A stretch of DNA of 33,206 bases from positions 1 to 33,206 of the forward strand of contig JAMOVR010000220.1 in NCBI GenBank assembly GCA_027061945.1, given 5' to 3'. Numbering within the stretch: the first letter of the stretch is position 1; every line of letters begins with the position of its first letter. Origin of the DNA: Candidatus Heimdallarchaeota archaeon. GTDB taxonomy: Archaea; Asgardarchaeota; Heimdallarchaeia; Heimdallarchaeales; JAJRWK01. The translations under genes were made by a program, and so were the position numbers. Shown here in pieces: positions 1-6,800 of this stretch. The notes under the pieces were generated by a model. The model was not told where the DNA came from, ran no database searches, and saw only the letters and a program-made list of their open reading frames with translations.

Positions 1-21
1 TAATACTTAAAGTGATTTTTT

Positions 22-345
22 TTATTGCATGTATTGATTTAGATTAGCAGTATAAGTAATATTTTTACGATATTTTAAATTGCCATTCTTTATTTTAAAC
101 TCATGCTTTTGTTTCATTATCATTGTACAGATTTTGTTATTAGAACATTCTCCAACATAATTATACTTTTTACTTGTAGGCTCAAAGAGAAGTTGACTTC
201 TTGTTTTTGTTTCTTTGTTATAACATTCACAAACAGGCAAGCTCTCTTCGATTATCCCCTCTTCTTTAGACGATTGTTCGTCATTTTCTTTATATGCAAG
301 TTTTCCTAAAACATCTTTCAATAATTCTGGCGCCGAAGACCTCAT
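22..345 (-). CDS. hypothetical protein with a possible metal-binding Cys set
   Basis: A 107-residue frame opening with ATG (complement of 343-345). I do not recognise the family. The N-terminal third is acidic and helical. The middle has a Cys-x-Cys pair (PVCECYNKET) and, about 25 residues later, a second pair (GECSNNKIC), so four cysteines could form a small zinc site. The C-terminus is basic and rich in Asn, Lys and Tyr. There is no signal peptide or membrane segment. It lies downstream of the GTPase gene on the same strand, with a gap of 113 bases rich in T and A, so co-transcription is possible but not shown. Base composition matches the neighbours. The coding call rests on the open frame and the clustered cysteines; the function is unknown. 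Confidence 0.5.
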   Translation of the reverse strand: MRSSAPELLKDVLGKLAYKENDEQSSKEEGIIEESLPVCECYNKETKTRSQLLFEPTSKKYNYVGECSNNKICTMIMKQKHEFKIKNGNLKYRKNITYTANLNQYMQ

Positions 346-458
346 TACTTACCCCTAATTTATCTCCGATTTTTTGTTCTTAAGAAATAATATTACTACA
401 GTATCATCTTAAGAAAAAAGAATTGTTAATTGTAAATAATGTGCATTTTTTCAATTAC

Positions 459-968
459 TTAATTTTGTTCAAAAGGTAAGCTTGCAAATTCATAAAACAC
501 ATCATGGACATTATCTCCAAGTTTTGCACTGGTCTCATAGTACTTTGCCCCAAGAGAATTAGCGAATTGTTCTGCTTCATTTTTACTTACTTCTCGTTCT
601 CCTAGATCTAATTTATTTCCAACAATTATTTTTTTGACTTCTCCTGCATACATTTTTACTTCGTTAACCCATCTCTTTAGATGGGTGAAGGTCTCTCTTC
701 TAGTTAAGTCAAAAACAATCACTGCTCCTGAAGCTCCTTTAAAATATCTCTGTCTTAAAGATGTAATAAATTCTTGGCCGGCAGTGTCAAAAACAAGGAT
801 CTTCACGATTCCTTTGCCTTTTACTTCTACTTTTTTAAGGAAGAAATCCACTCCTAATGATGGTTTATAGCTTGCTTGAAAACGATTTTGTGTAAATCTA
901 ATTGCTAGGCTAGTTTTCCCCACTTCGTAGTCCCCTACCATTATGATTTTCACTCTATACTCTCTCAC
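459..968 (-). CDS. Rab/Ras-like small GTPase
   Basis: A 169-residue single-domain G protein that should switch between GDP- and GTP-bound forms. All guanine-binding motifs are visible: P-loop GDYEVGKTS at residues 12-20, switch I YKPSLGVDF around 34-42, DTAGQE at 61-66 with the catalytic Gln, NKLD at 118-121 and ETSAK ending at 149. The layout and the GVDF and GQE signatures are Rab/Ras-like. Two positions differ from canonical Rabs: Ser37 stands where Thr normally contacts Mg2+ and gamma-phosphate, and Phe60 replaces the Trp of WDTAGQE. The protein ends in PFEQN with no C-terminal cysteine, so it is not prenylated in the eukaryotic way. The start is GTG, supported by GGTGAT six bases upstream. 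Many such GTPases are known from Asgard archaea; the effector cannot be told from this window. Confidence 0.93.
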   Translation of the reverse strand: MREYRVKIIMVGDYEVGKTSLAIRFTQNRFQASYKPSLGVDFFLKKVEVKGKGIVKILVFDTAGQEFITSLRQRYFKGASGAVIVFDLTRRETFTHLKRWVNEVKMYAGEVKKIIVGNKLDLGEREVSKNEAEQFANSLGAKYYETSAKLGDNVHDVFYEFASLPFEQN

Positions 969-1412
969 TACACTATCACCAAATGCCTCGTTTTAAAATT
1001 GAAAATGCCCATGTATAATGAACCAAACAATGCTTAAAAATTTGACAGATGGGGTTAATAATTTAAGAATTTTGTCTGTCTCTTCTAAAAGATAGGCTTT
1101 TTAAAATAAAGGCTTATTTTTATACAATGTATTTTCTAAAACATTTATTTATATATACTCTTTAATCATATACAATATAATTTATTGTTTTATTTTTAAA
1201 TTATATGTTTTTTATCTAGTTTAAAATTAATTTAAATCAATATCTAATTATTTCTCTGTTTATGTATTGATTTTAAATAATCTTTTGTCTTTCTTTACTA
1301 TTCATTTGATTAGTAAATGAGTATTCCATTGGGTGAAAAATTCTTCTTTTATTGTTTTCTGGAATTTTAGAAAAAAAAACTAATAATAGGAAGCGCCAAT
1401 AATTTTATCGGT
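969..1412. other. 444-base gap, very AT-rich
   Basis: No gene seen. The stretch from about 1130 to 1300 is almost pure A/T with several TATA-like words, so it probably holds the start signals of the divergent genes on either side. I cannot choose one box over the others and see no repeat array or stable hairpin. Confidence 0.4.
975..980 (-). promoter_or_regulatory. ribosome binding site GGTGAT for the GTPase gene
   Basis: GGTGAT on the minus strand lies six bases before the GTG start at 968. It matches the archaeal anti-Shine-Dalgarno end of 16S rRNA (AUCACCUCC) and decides the GTG start. The same hexamer precedes cheA and cheC. Confidence 0.6.
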
Positions 1413-1688
1413 GTGTTAATGGGGTCTTATTCCAGCAATTTTACATACAGCCCAGAGGAAGAAGAAATGTCTATTGAATATATCGCGAAGATTAGCAGTG
1501 CAATATCAAGTGGGGTGTATATAAAGACAGAGGAAGTTCATAGAGCCGTATTATATGCTACAAAGCTTTTTATTGCTCACGAAAAAGGAAAAATAAAATT
1601 ATCACAACCTGAATATGATACTTTATTGAATTTTATTTATACTGTTAATTCAAGCAGTTTTGGAATTAATTTATTATCTTCTAGTTAA
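1413..1688 (+). CDS. small hypothetical protein
   Basis: A 91-residue frame from GTG 1413, or 89 residues from the in-frame ATG at 1419, which gives MGSYSSNF. I do not recognise it. The composition is that of a soluble helical protein: an acidic stretch near the N-terminus (SPEEEEMSIEYIAKI), then a run of alternating hydrophobic and charged residues that could make two or three helices. There are no cysteines or membrane segments. The stop codon falls just before the left end of the miniature transposable element (1691), so that element inserted immediately downstream or trimmed the gene's end. The call rests on open-frame length and reasonable codon composition only. Confidence 0.4.
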   Translation: MLMGSYSSNFTYSPEEEEMSIEYIAKISSAISSGVYIKTEEVHRAVLYATKLFIAHEKGKIKLSQPEYDTLLNFIYTVNSSSFGINLLSSS

Positions 1689-1690
1689 AA

Positions 1691-1863
1691 TTTAACTTTC
1701 TCGGCGGGAAATTCCCTTCCGAAAGGGAGGGGATGAAATCCGAAAACATCATATGTTTTTTTGTATATTTTTTTCTTGCAGGGCTGGGACGGCCCGTAGC
1801 GTCTGTGGAGAGAGTCTCCTCTGTGAAGCAGGAAGCCCCTCGCAAAAGAAAGGGGTAGTTCAC
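1691..1863 (+). mobile_element. IS200/IS605 (TnpB-type) miniature element, copy A: left end fused to right end
   Basis: A 173 bp G+C-rich island. It opens with TTTAACTTTCTCGGCGGG and a hairpin built on CCCTTCCGAAAGGG (left-end type). A T-rich junction follows, then a right end whose reading frame encodes the tail of TnpB. It finishes with a GCCCC...GGGG hairpin and GTAGTTCAC, the usual right boundary of TnpB-carrying IS200/IS605 elements. The right part can form three hairpins: GGGC/GCCC, GGAGA/TCTCC and CCCCT/AGGGG. There is no transposase, so it must have moved in trans. Copy B at 12505-12679 is nearly the same element in reverse orientation. In intact elements of this family the right end is transcribed as the omegaRNA, whose guide is the flank just past TTCAC; here that would begin at 1864 (ATTAAGTTAG). 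Confidence 0.75.
1778..1858 (+). pseudogene. fossil of the TnpB C-terminal tail (copy A)
   Basis: Twenty-six codons and a TAG stop lie inside the miniature element. The readable peptide contains GRPVASVERVSSVKQEA, a tail pattern I know from many TnpB proteins (RuvC-like RNA-guided nucleases of IS200/IS605 elements). The catalytic RuvC domain is absent; only the segment overlapping the right-end RNA remains. Copy B keeps the same frame and stop with a few substitutions. The survival of this frame probably reflects selection on the overlapping RNA or DNA structure rather than on the peptide. Confidence 0.65.
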
Positions 1864-2041
1864 ATTAAGTTAGTTTAATAATAACTCCCTTTTTAAAGTA
1901 TTTTTATAAATCTTCAATGCTTAGATTGTGTTTTTTTGCGTTAGAGCTAAATTTCGGTTTATAATGTTCATATGGCTAGAATAAAATAAATAGTTGTACC
2001 GATTAAGAGAATTTGTAGTAAAAATAACTTGGTGCGAGAGT

Positions 2042-2416
2042 ATGGAGAAAAAACAAAAAATATCTTTTAGTTGCCCAGACGATCTGAGAAAAAAAATTGA
2101 TGCGATAGCAAGGAGAGAAGGCGTTCCTCGTTCCAGGTTGATCGTTGAACTTTTAAAGTTAGGGCTTTCTGTTTATGATCCCCAAGCTATGCCATATAGG
2201 GATGTAGGGACGGAGAAAATAATTTTAATGTTTCAACAGCGACTTGAAGAGATTGAACGTTGGAGGGACGAATTAGAAAACTGGAAAAAAAGAATCATGG
2301 AAGAAATAAAAAACCATGAAGGCGTAATTATGGAATTATTGAATGAAGAAGTGATTCAACCACCTCCTGAAAAGAAGAAGAAAAAATATAATCGAATACC
2401 CAAACCTAAAGATTAA
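2042..2416 (+). CDS. ribbon-helix-helix (CopG/MetJ-type) transcriptional regulator
   Basis: From ATG 2042 this encodes 124 residues starting MEKKQKISFSCPDDL. The frame is open back to a TTG at 1994, but the family fold starts right after MEKK. Residues 5-12 would be the DNA-contacting beta strand (KISFSCPD). Two helices follow, DLRKKIDAIARREG and PRSRLIVELLKLGLSVYD, the classic RHH arrangement of a dimeric DNA-binding protein. Residues 60-105 are a long charged helix, probably a coiled coil for oligomerisation, and the tail is basic with a PPPEKKKKK stretch. A TATA-like TTTATAATG sits near 1959-1967. Genes of this type often regulate their own operon, but nothing follows closely on the same strand, so the target is unknown. 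Confidence 0.75.
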   Translation: MEKKQKISFSCPDDLRKKIDAIARREGVPRSRLIVELLKLGLSVYDPQAMPYRDVGTEKIILMFQQRLEEIERWRDELENWKKRIMEEIKNHEGVIMELLNEEVIQPPPEKKKKKYNRIPKPKD

Positions 2417-2448
2417 TCTAAAAAACTAAGAAAATAATTTTTATCTAA

Positions 2449-2568
2449 TTTGACTTTATTGGTGTTAAATTGGTGTTAAGTCTCTTTTTTTAAGGTGGGT
2501 TGGATGTAAACTATACTTTGCTTTTGCAATGGATTTAAATCCCTCAAGGGTGGGGCATGTTTACATTA
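2449..2568 (+). mobile_element. degenerate IS200/IS605-like left-end relic
   Basis: TTTGACTTTATTGGTGTTAA followed by GTCTC, a T-run, AAGGTGGG and GGATGTAAAC runs parallel to the left end of the element at 4234 (TTTAACTTTATTGGCG, then the same kind of imperfect hairpin and GGGATATGAAAAC). A possible worn right end, ATCCCTCAAGGGTGGGG then GTTTAC, closes at about 2568. No transposase or TnpB residue is readable. Similarity was judged by eye; it may be only a partial end. Confidence 0.35.
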
Positions 2569-2692
2569 TTTATGTTATGCATCCGGGTCATGAAAGGATT
2601 CCATTCTGGAAATCCTAAACCCTGTGAAAGCACGATCGGAGAAGTGACTTGTGTAAGTGAAGATTATTTTCCTTTATTTGTGTTAATGACAA

Positions 2693-3034
2693 TTATAATA
2701 TCTCTTCACCTAATACTTTCGGCTTCTTTTTTTTCTGGGCAACTGCTGCTTTATTTTGTGCTGTTTTTGTTTTAGCTGTAATATAACTATATTTCATTGT
2801 TCCATAAAAAGAAATAATCATTGCAGTAATTACTATTGCCCAACTTTGGATTGCACTACCAATAAATAAAACGATTAGTCCTACAACCATCATTAAGATA
2901 TAGGGCCATGTTGATTGCTTTTTTATTTCTTTTGTCGCCTGTTTTTCCAATATTTCTGGTTTTTTCTTAGCAATCCGTTTATATGCTAATTCTTTTATTT
3001 TTTCATTTTTAGGCTCTGATTTTCTACTTGGCAT
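2693..3034 (-). CDS. small two-helix membrane protein
   Basis: A 113-residue protein with an ATG start (complement of 3032-3034). The first 42 residues are strongly basic (MPSRKSEPKNEKIKEL, KKKPEILEK). Two hydrophobic segments then come close together, WPYILMMVVGLIVLFIG at about 43-59 and SWAIVITAMIISFYGTM at about 64-80, forming a hairpin in the membrane. The tail is again basic (QKKKKPKVLG). The layout suggests both termini face the cytoplasm. The family is unrecognised, although small basic two-helix proteins of this kind are common in archaea. It follows the F420-type oxidoreductase gene on the same strand after 120 bases; no functional link is evident. Confidence 0.6.
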   Translation of the reverse strand: MPSRKSEPKNEKIKELAYKRIAKKKPEILEKQATKEIKKQSTWPYILMMVVGLIVLFIGSAIQSWAIVITAMIISFYGTMKYSYITAKTKTAQNKAAVAQKKKKPKVLGEEIL

Positions 3035-3154
3035 ATCTTAAATTCACCAACATGTTATTGGCTTTTTATTTAGCATTAATTAACTCAAAATCGTCCTTGT
3101 TTTCCTATAATGAAGCCTTTATTAAATTGTTTTGGCATAGAATAAAAAGAATTT

Positions 3155-4150
3155 TTATTGTTTTGGGCTTAAAATTTTTATTGTCTCTATTGCTTTATCT
3201 ATATTTGTTCCGAAAGGTAGGCTTACTAATGGTGTAGTAGCTCCTGCTTCATAATAATCTTGTAATTTTTCTTTCATTTTTTTCTGTGTTCCCATTATGC
3301 ATGTATCTTCTAAAAGTTCTAATGGAATTGCTTCTGCAGCTTCTTTTCTATTTCCTTTAGCCCACAAAATTCTAATTTCATTTGCTATCTCTTCGTATCC
3401 CATTCTACTTAGCATGTTATTGTAAAAGTTTCCCATGCCTCCAAAATAATATGCTAAATGGTTTTTTAATAAAGTAATAGTTTTTTTATTATCGCCCTTC
3501 AAAGCAAGAACGAACGGAGTAATATCAAAATCATCTTTCTGTTTTCCATAATTCTTAAGATGCTTATGCATAGTGTCTACTTGTTGTCTGAAAGCTTCTA
3601 AAGGCATTAAAACTGGTATCCATCCATCAGCGATTTTTGCAGCTAATTTCATATTTTTTGGTCCTAATGCCGCAATGTGGATCTTTGTAGAATATTTATT
3701 TTTAAAAGAAAGTTTAAAGTCAATTAATTTCCCATAAGTTGAATCCGGAAAATGTAGTCTTTCGTTATTTAATAATGTTTTAACAATCTGTACAAATTCT
3801 TTAGTTCTTTTTAATGGTTTATCAAAGTTTTTCCCATGTAAGTTTTCTACTACTTTTGGTCCACTTAGACCAAGGCCTAAAATAAATCGACCTTCTGAAA
3901 GCTCCTGTAATGTAGCGGAAGTCATTGCTACTAATCCTGGAGATCTCGAGAACATGTTTATTATTCCAGAGCTAAAATGAATTTTTTTAGTTTTTAAAGC
4001 AATTATTGTAAGTTGAGTAACTATATCATGTCCCCACATTTCAGGAACACTTATTTGATTATATCCCTGTTTTTCTACAAGAGGTATTATGTCAATAATT
4101 TGTTTTAAAGGAAAATAATCTGCGCTTATCACTATTCCTAAGTTTCTCAT
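3155..4150 (-). CDS. luciferase-like F420-dependent oxidoreductase (LLM class)
   Basis: A 331-residue TIM-barrel protein of the bacterial luciferase / F420-dependent methylene-H4MPT reductase (Mer) superfamily. The opening strand GIVISADYFPLK and the following EKQGYNQISVPEMWGHDIVTQLTIIALKTKKIHFSSGIINMFSRSP segment match the family (barrel strand, WGHD pocket, then the conserved strand before SRSP). ERFILGLGLSGPKVVENLHG is the usual phosphate-binding loop region for F420 or FMN. GPKNMKLAAKIADGWIPVLMPLE is the second family signature. Length is normal. The substrate is unknown; it need not be the true Mer, since this group includes many dehydrogenases that use F420. It is a single gene with an ATG start and no clear operon partner. 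Confidence 0.85.
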   Translation of the reverse strand: MRNLGIVISADYFPLKQIIDIIPLVEKQGYNQISVPEMWGHDIVTQLTIIALKTKKIHFSSGIINMFSRSPGLVAMTSATLQELSEGRFILGLGLSGPKVVENLHGKNFDKPLKRTKEFVQIVKTLLNNERLHFPDSTYGKLIDFKLSFKNKYSTKIHIAALGPKNMKLAAKIADGWIPVLMPLEAFRQQVDTMHKHLKNYGKQKDDFDITPFVLALKGDNKKTITLLKNHLAYYFGGMGNFYNNMLSRMGYEEIANEIRILWAKGNRKEAAEAIPLELLEDTCIMGTQKKMKEKLQDYYEAGATTPLVSLPFGTNIDKAIETIKILSPKQ

Positions 4151-4233
4151 TCTAATACCATTAAAGGACTGAAGATTAAAAAATTAAAAGGTAAAAAATG
4201 TCATGTTAAAATTCTAAATCTAATTAGTATCAG

Positions 4234-4440
4234 TTTAACTTTATTGGCGTGAAGCTCTCTTCCTTTTGTAAAGGTGAGGTGGGATATGAAAACCGATAAA
4301 ATCATGCTTTTATATCATTCCATGATTTTTTTATATACGCCTTTGGGTTAGATATCTGTGAAAAATTCGTATTTTGACCTCTCAAATAACGTGAAATTAC
4401 GGCCATAAAAACCACTCGCATAATCGAGGGAGTAGTTATC
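4234..4440 (+). mobile_element. diverged IS200/IS605-like miniature element (element C)
   Basis: The left end TTTAACTTTATTGGCGTGAA with its hairpin (CTCTTCCTTTTGTAAAGGTGAGG) and GGGATATGAAAACC aligns by eye with the left ends of copies A and B, including the TTTAAC boundary. The right end is a CCACTCG-CATAAT-CGAGGGAG hairpin followed by GTAGTTATC, parallel to the GTAGTTCAC boundary of copies A and B. The middle is AT-rich and non-coding; no TnpB tail is readable. It is probably an older or different non-autonomous derivative of the same family. The right-end hairpin is also complementary to the neighbouring RNA candidate (see findings). Confidence 0.5.
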
Positions 4441-4457
4441 TTAGATTGTAAGAGGAA

Positions 4458-4466
4458 TTTTATAAG
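4458..4466 (+). promoter_or_regulatory. TATA box for the structured RNA
   Basis: TTTATAAGT is a good archaeal TATA box, preceded by the purine-rich AGAGGAA. Its centre lies about 25 bases before 4486, where the outer stem of the RNA candidate begins, which is the normal archaeal spacing to the transcription start. Confidence 0.5.
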
Positions 4467-4485
4467 TAACCGTTTATTATTTTTT

Positions 4486-4556
4486 AATGTTGCCCGGTAC
4501 GAGGACCTCCCGAGCCGATTATGCGAGGACAGGAGGGGCAAAACCGGGCAAACATT
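4486..4556 (+). ncRNA. candidate free-standing structured RNA
   Basis: A G+C-rich island in AT-rich DNA whose ends close perfectly: AATGTT-GCCCGGT at 4486-4498 pairs with ACCGGGC-A-AACATT at 4543-4556, thirteen base pairs with one bulged A. Inside, ACCTCC can pair with GGAGG. A TATA box stands at the right distance upstream, and a run of seven or more T follows at about 4566-4575, a plausible archaeal terminator. There is no good open frame. It is not a tRNA: only 58 bases lie within the 7 bp stem, and no T-loop is present. It shows no RNase P, SRP or C/D box motifs. Its identity is unknown. It could instead be a transposon-related palindrome, but the promoter spacing argues for an RNA gene. 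Confidence 0.5.
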
Positions 4557-4609
4557 ATTCTCCTTAACTTTTTTTATTTAAGTTCAAAAAATAAAATAAT
4601 TAAGAATAC

Positions 4610-6502
4610 TTATGCTATTTTTGTATATATCAGTTCCATAAATGCATCTGAAGCATCTTCAAATTGATTAGCAGCTTTTTCGAAGTGTTCGACACATTCT
4701 TTTAAAACATAAAAAGTAATGAAGTTTTCATTTTTCCCCTCTGATATTAATAATGCCATGAATGAGTCGTATATTTGATCTAACTCTTCCTCTACTTCTT
4801 TCACGCCATGTTGTTTTACCTCGAATTCAGTAAGCTCCATTACAACGCTAGAAACCGCTTTATATAACCTATTAACAAGATGCTCTAGTAACGTTAACTG
4901 TTGTTCAATCTGTTTTAAGAAGTTTTTAGGGATTTGTGTTCCGGTAGATGATAACCACACTAACAGCCTTAACCCTCGGTAGATTTGCCCAATCGCTTTA
5001 TCTTGAAGTAATACGGTTTGCATAAAATATTTAGCATCTTCTCCAGGTCTAAAAGAACCCAATAGTGAATGTTTTAAGTGATTAACCACGTAATCTGCAT
5101 CTCTTTCATTTTGTTTTGCTTTTTTTAATAGTTGAGTAATGTTATCATTGCGATTTTTTTCTAATTCTTTTACCATACTCTTTCCAATTATGATTATATT
5201 TCTTGAGAACTCTAAGTGCTTTTGTATATCTTTAAGGCTGTCCCAAACAGGATTTGTTTCTGGTGCAAACATAGCGTAAAACAGTGCATAAACAATAATA
5301 ATGCCCGCAGTTCCAATAACTAAGTATGAAGCAATTAGAGGTGTAAATGCTTTTTCCATTACATATAGAATTACAAAAACAATACCTAGTACTATAATTC
5401 CTATAAGAGGTGTCATATCCGCAATGAAACGATATGATCCTAGTAGTCGTTTTCTTATATTGGGGGGAACCGTATCATTTGCAATAACTGCGATTGAAGA
5501 ATAATATAGCCCAATGCTTGCTCCTAAGGAGAGAGCAGAAATCATTTTGCCCATAGGTTCAGAGACAATTAAGTAATATAGACTTGTTCCTTGACCTAAC
5601 AATCCAATAACTACAATCCATTTTCTTCCATATTTGTCACCAATTCTTGCTCCTATAACAAGTAAAGATGCCCATGCAATTGTGAATAATCCTAATATTG
5701 TTGCCACGAGTCTATTTGTTCCTTCTTCTCCTTGTATGATAATAAAAGGAACAAGAGCAACAACTATAAATTCGGTGATCTTAGCCAAGTTTCCTACTAA
5801 AAACGCAAGAATTACTGGTTTAGTCTTTACTGGTGGTATAAAAATATCTTTTATCTTTAACGCAGTATTAATTGTTTTTTCTGATTCTGGCATTGATGTC
5901 CGCTTTAAAAACAAGAACACTAATATCATTGCAATAGTTCCTAATATGATTACTACTGCACTTGCTACCCAATAATCTCGTTGGTTAGAAATTAGACCAA
6001 TAAAAAACGCACCCAATGAAATTGAAACATAGGTTGAAACCTCAAAGATACCTAGTACAATTCCCCGGTATTTTGCAGTAAACTTTGATACACCAATACC
6101 CATATAACTTGTTAATGCTATCCCCAATCCCATCCCAACAACAAAGAGCCCTAAGGATAAAGTAAGAAGCACCTGCGTAAAGGTCATGACTCCACCGATT
6201 AGGATCATCAGAGAAGCAAGAAGTGACCACGTAAATTCATTTACTTTCTCAACATATTTTGATGTTATAAGTGCTCCAAATGCTTTACCAAAATTCAGTC
6301 CCGCAATTCCACTAGCAGCTAGTAAAATTCCTAATTCTACGGATCCTTCAACTTGAGTTAATGGGAGAAATAATGAGAGTATTGTTCGAATCGCTCCAGC
6401 AGAAAAAGAAGCAAAAATTACTGTAGTTACTCTTGGTACAAACCAACTTAATGATGGTTTATCTCTATTTATTTCTCCCTTGTCTCTTGATGTTTTCGTC
6501 AT
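4610..6502 (-). CDS. MFS transporter fused to a PhoU-like DUF47 domain
   Basis: A 630-residue protein. Residues about 20-415 form a major facilitator permease: roughly twelve hydrophobic segments in two halves with a charged central loop (KRTSMPESEKTINTALKIKD), plus the loop motif GARIGDKYGRKW in the second half, a typical MFS loop. Residues about 425-630 are soluble and helical (FSRNIIIIGKSMVKELEKN, YVVNHLKHSLL, FYVLKECVEHFEKAANQFEDASDAFMELI). The ECVEHFEKAANQFEDASD helix is characteristic of DUF47/PhoU-like proteins, which normally act beside phosphate permeases. A solute, perhaps phosphate or another anion, may be moved by the first part and sensed or gated by the second; this is inference. 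The ATG start overlaps the 3' end of the zinc-ribbon gene by 38 bases, so the two are translationally coupled. Confidence 0.85.
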   Translation of the reverse strand: MTKTSRDKGEINRDKPSLSWFVPRVTTVIFASFSAGAIRTILSLFLPLTQVEGSVELGILLAASGIAGLNFGKAFGALITSKYVEKVNEFTWSLLASLMILIGGVMTFTQVLLTLSLGLFVVGMGLGIALTSYMGIGVSKFTAKYRGIVLGIFEVSTYVSISLGAFFIGLISNQRDYWVASAVVIILGTIAMILVFLFLKRTSMPESEKTINTALKIKDIFIPPVKTKPVILAFLVGNLAKITEFIVVALVPFIIIQGEEGTNRLVATILGLFTIAWASLLVIGARIGDKYGRKWIVVIGLLGQGTSLYYLIVSEPMGKMISALSLGASIGLYYSSIAVIANDTVPPNIRKRLLGSYRFIADMTPLIGIIVLGIVFVILYVMEKAFTPLIASYLVIGTAGIIIVYALFYAMFAPETNPVWDSLKDIQKHLEFSRNIIIIGKSMVKELEKNRNDNITQLLKKAKQNERDADYVVNHLKHSLLGSFRPGEDAKYFMQTVLLQDKAIGQIYRGLRLLVWLSSTGTQIPKNFLKQIEQQLTLLEHLVNRLYKAVSSVVMELTEFEVKQHGVKEVEEELDQIYDSFMALLISEGKNENFITFYVLKECVEHFEKAANQFEDASDAFMELIYTKIA

Positions 6503-6782
6503 GGTCTTTCACTAATTCTTCGAAATGCTTTATTAGTTCGTCTATGTCTGCTTCTAAAGGTACATATCCTATCCATCCACAACTAGGGCAGTAATATTTA
6601 CTTGGTACAAGAATTCCAGTAACAGAAAACTCGCGTACTGCAGTAGTAACGCACTTAGGACAAAGCTTTATGTATCCTCTTCCAATGCGACTTTTAATTT
6701 GTACTAACCCTTCAATAATATTATCAAGTTCATCAGTATCAAATTCCTCTTTTTGATTTTCCTCAATATTTTCATCATTCAA
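6465..6782 (-). CDS. zinc-ribbon protein
   Basis: A 105-residue protein with Cys41-Pro-Lys-Cys44 and Cys65-Pro-Ser-Cys68, a complete C4 zinc ribbon. Acidic helices flank it on both sides (ENQKEEFDTDELD before, EADIDELIKHFEELVKDHDE after). The likely start is TTG at 6782, preceded by GGAGTGA; the remaining ATGs nearby are out of frame. It sits between panB (19 bases upstream on the same strand) and the MFS-DUF47 gene, whose start it overlaps, so the three form one probable transcript. Ribbons of this size usually bind nucleic acid or a protein partner; its role here is unknown, but the tight coupling suggests it works with, or controls, the transporter. Confidence 0.75.
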   Translation of the reverse strand: MNDENIEENQKEEFDTDELDNIIEGLVQIKSRIGRGYIKLCPKCVTTAVREFSVTGILVPSKYYCPSCGWIGYVPLEADIDELIKHFEELVKDHDENIKRQGRNK

Positions 6783-6800
6783 ATTTTTCTCACTCCTAGT

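Noticed and set aside
1681-1863. A 60-codon minus-strand open frame across miniature copy A
   Set aside because: It runs antisense through the transposon ends, while the plus-strand TnpB tail explains the region and is shared with copy B.
2557-2775. A 72-codon plus-strand frame with a hydrophobic end
   Set aside because: It starts in a transposon relic and overlaps the end of the better-supported membrane protein gene on the other strand.
4302-4541. A 79-codon minus-strand open frame
   Set aside because: It covers the right end of element C and the structured RNA; composition and lack of any domain argue against coding.
4492-4550. tRNA gene suggested by the 7-bp GCCCGGT/ACCGGGC stem
   Set aside because: Only 58 bases within the stem, with no T-loop or D-arm on either strand.
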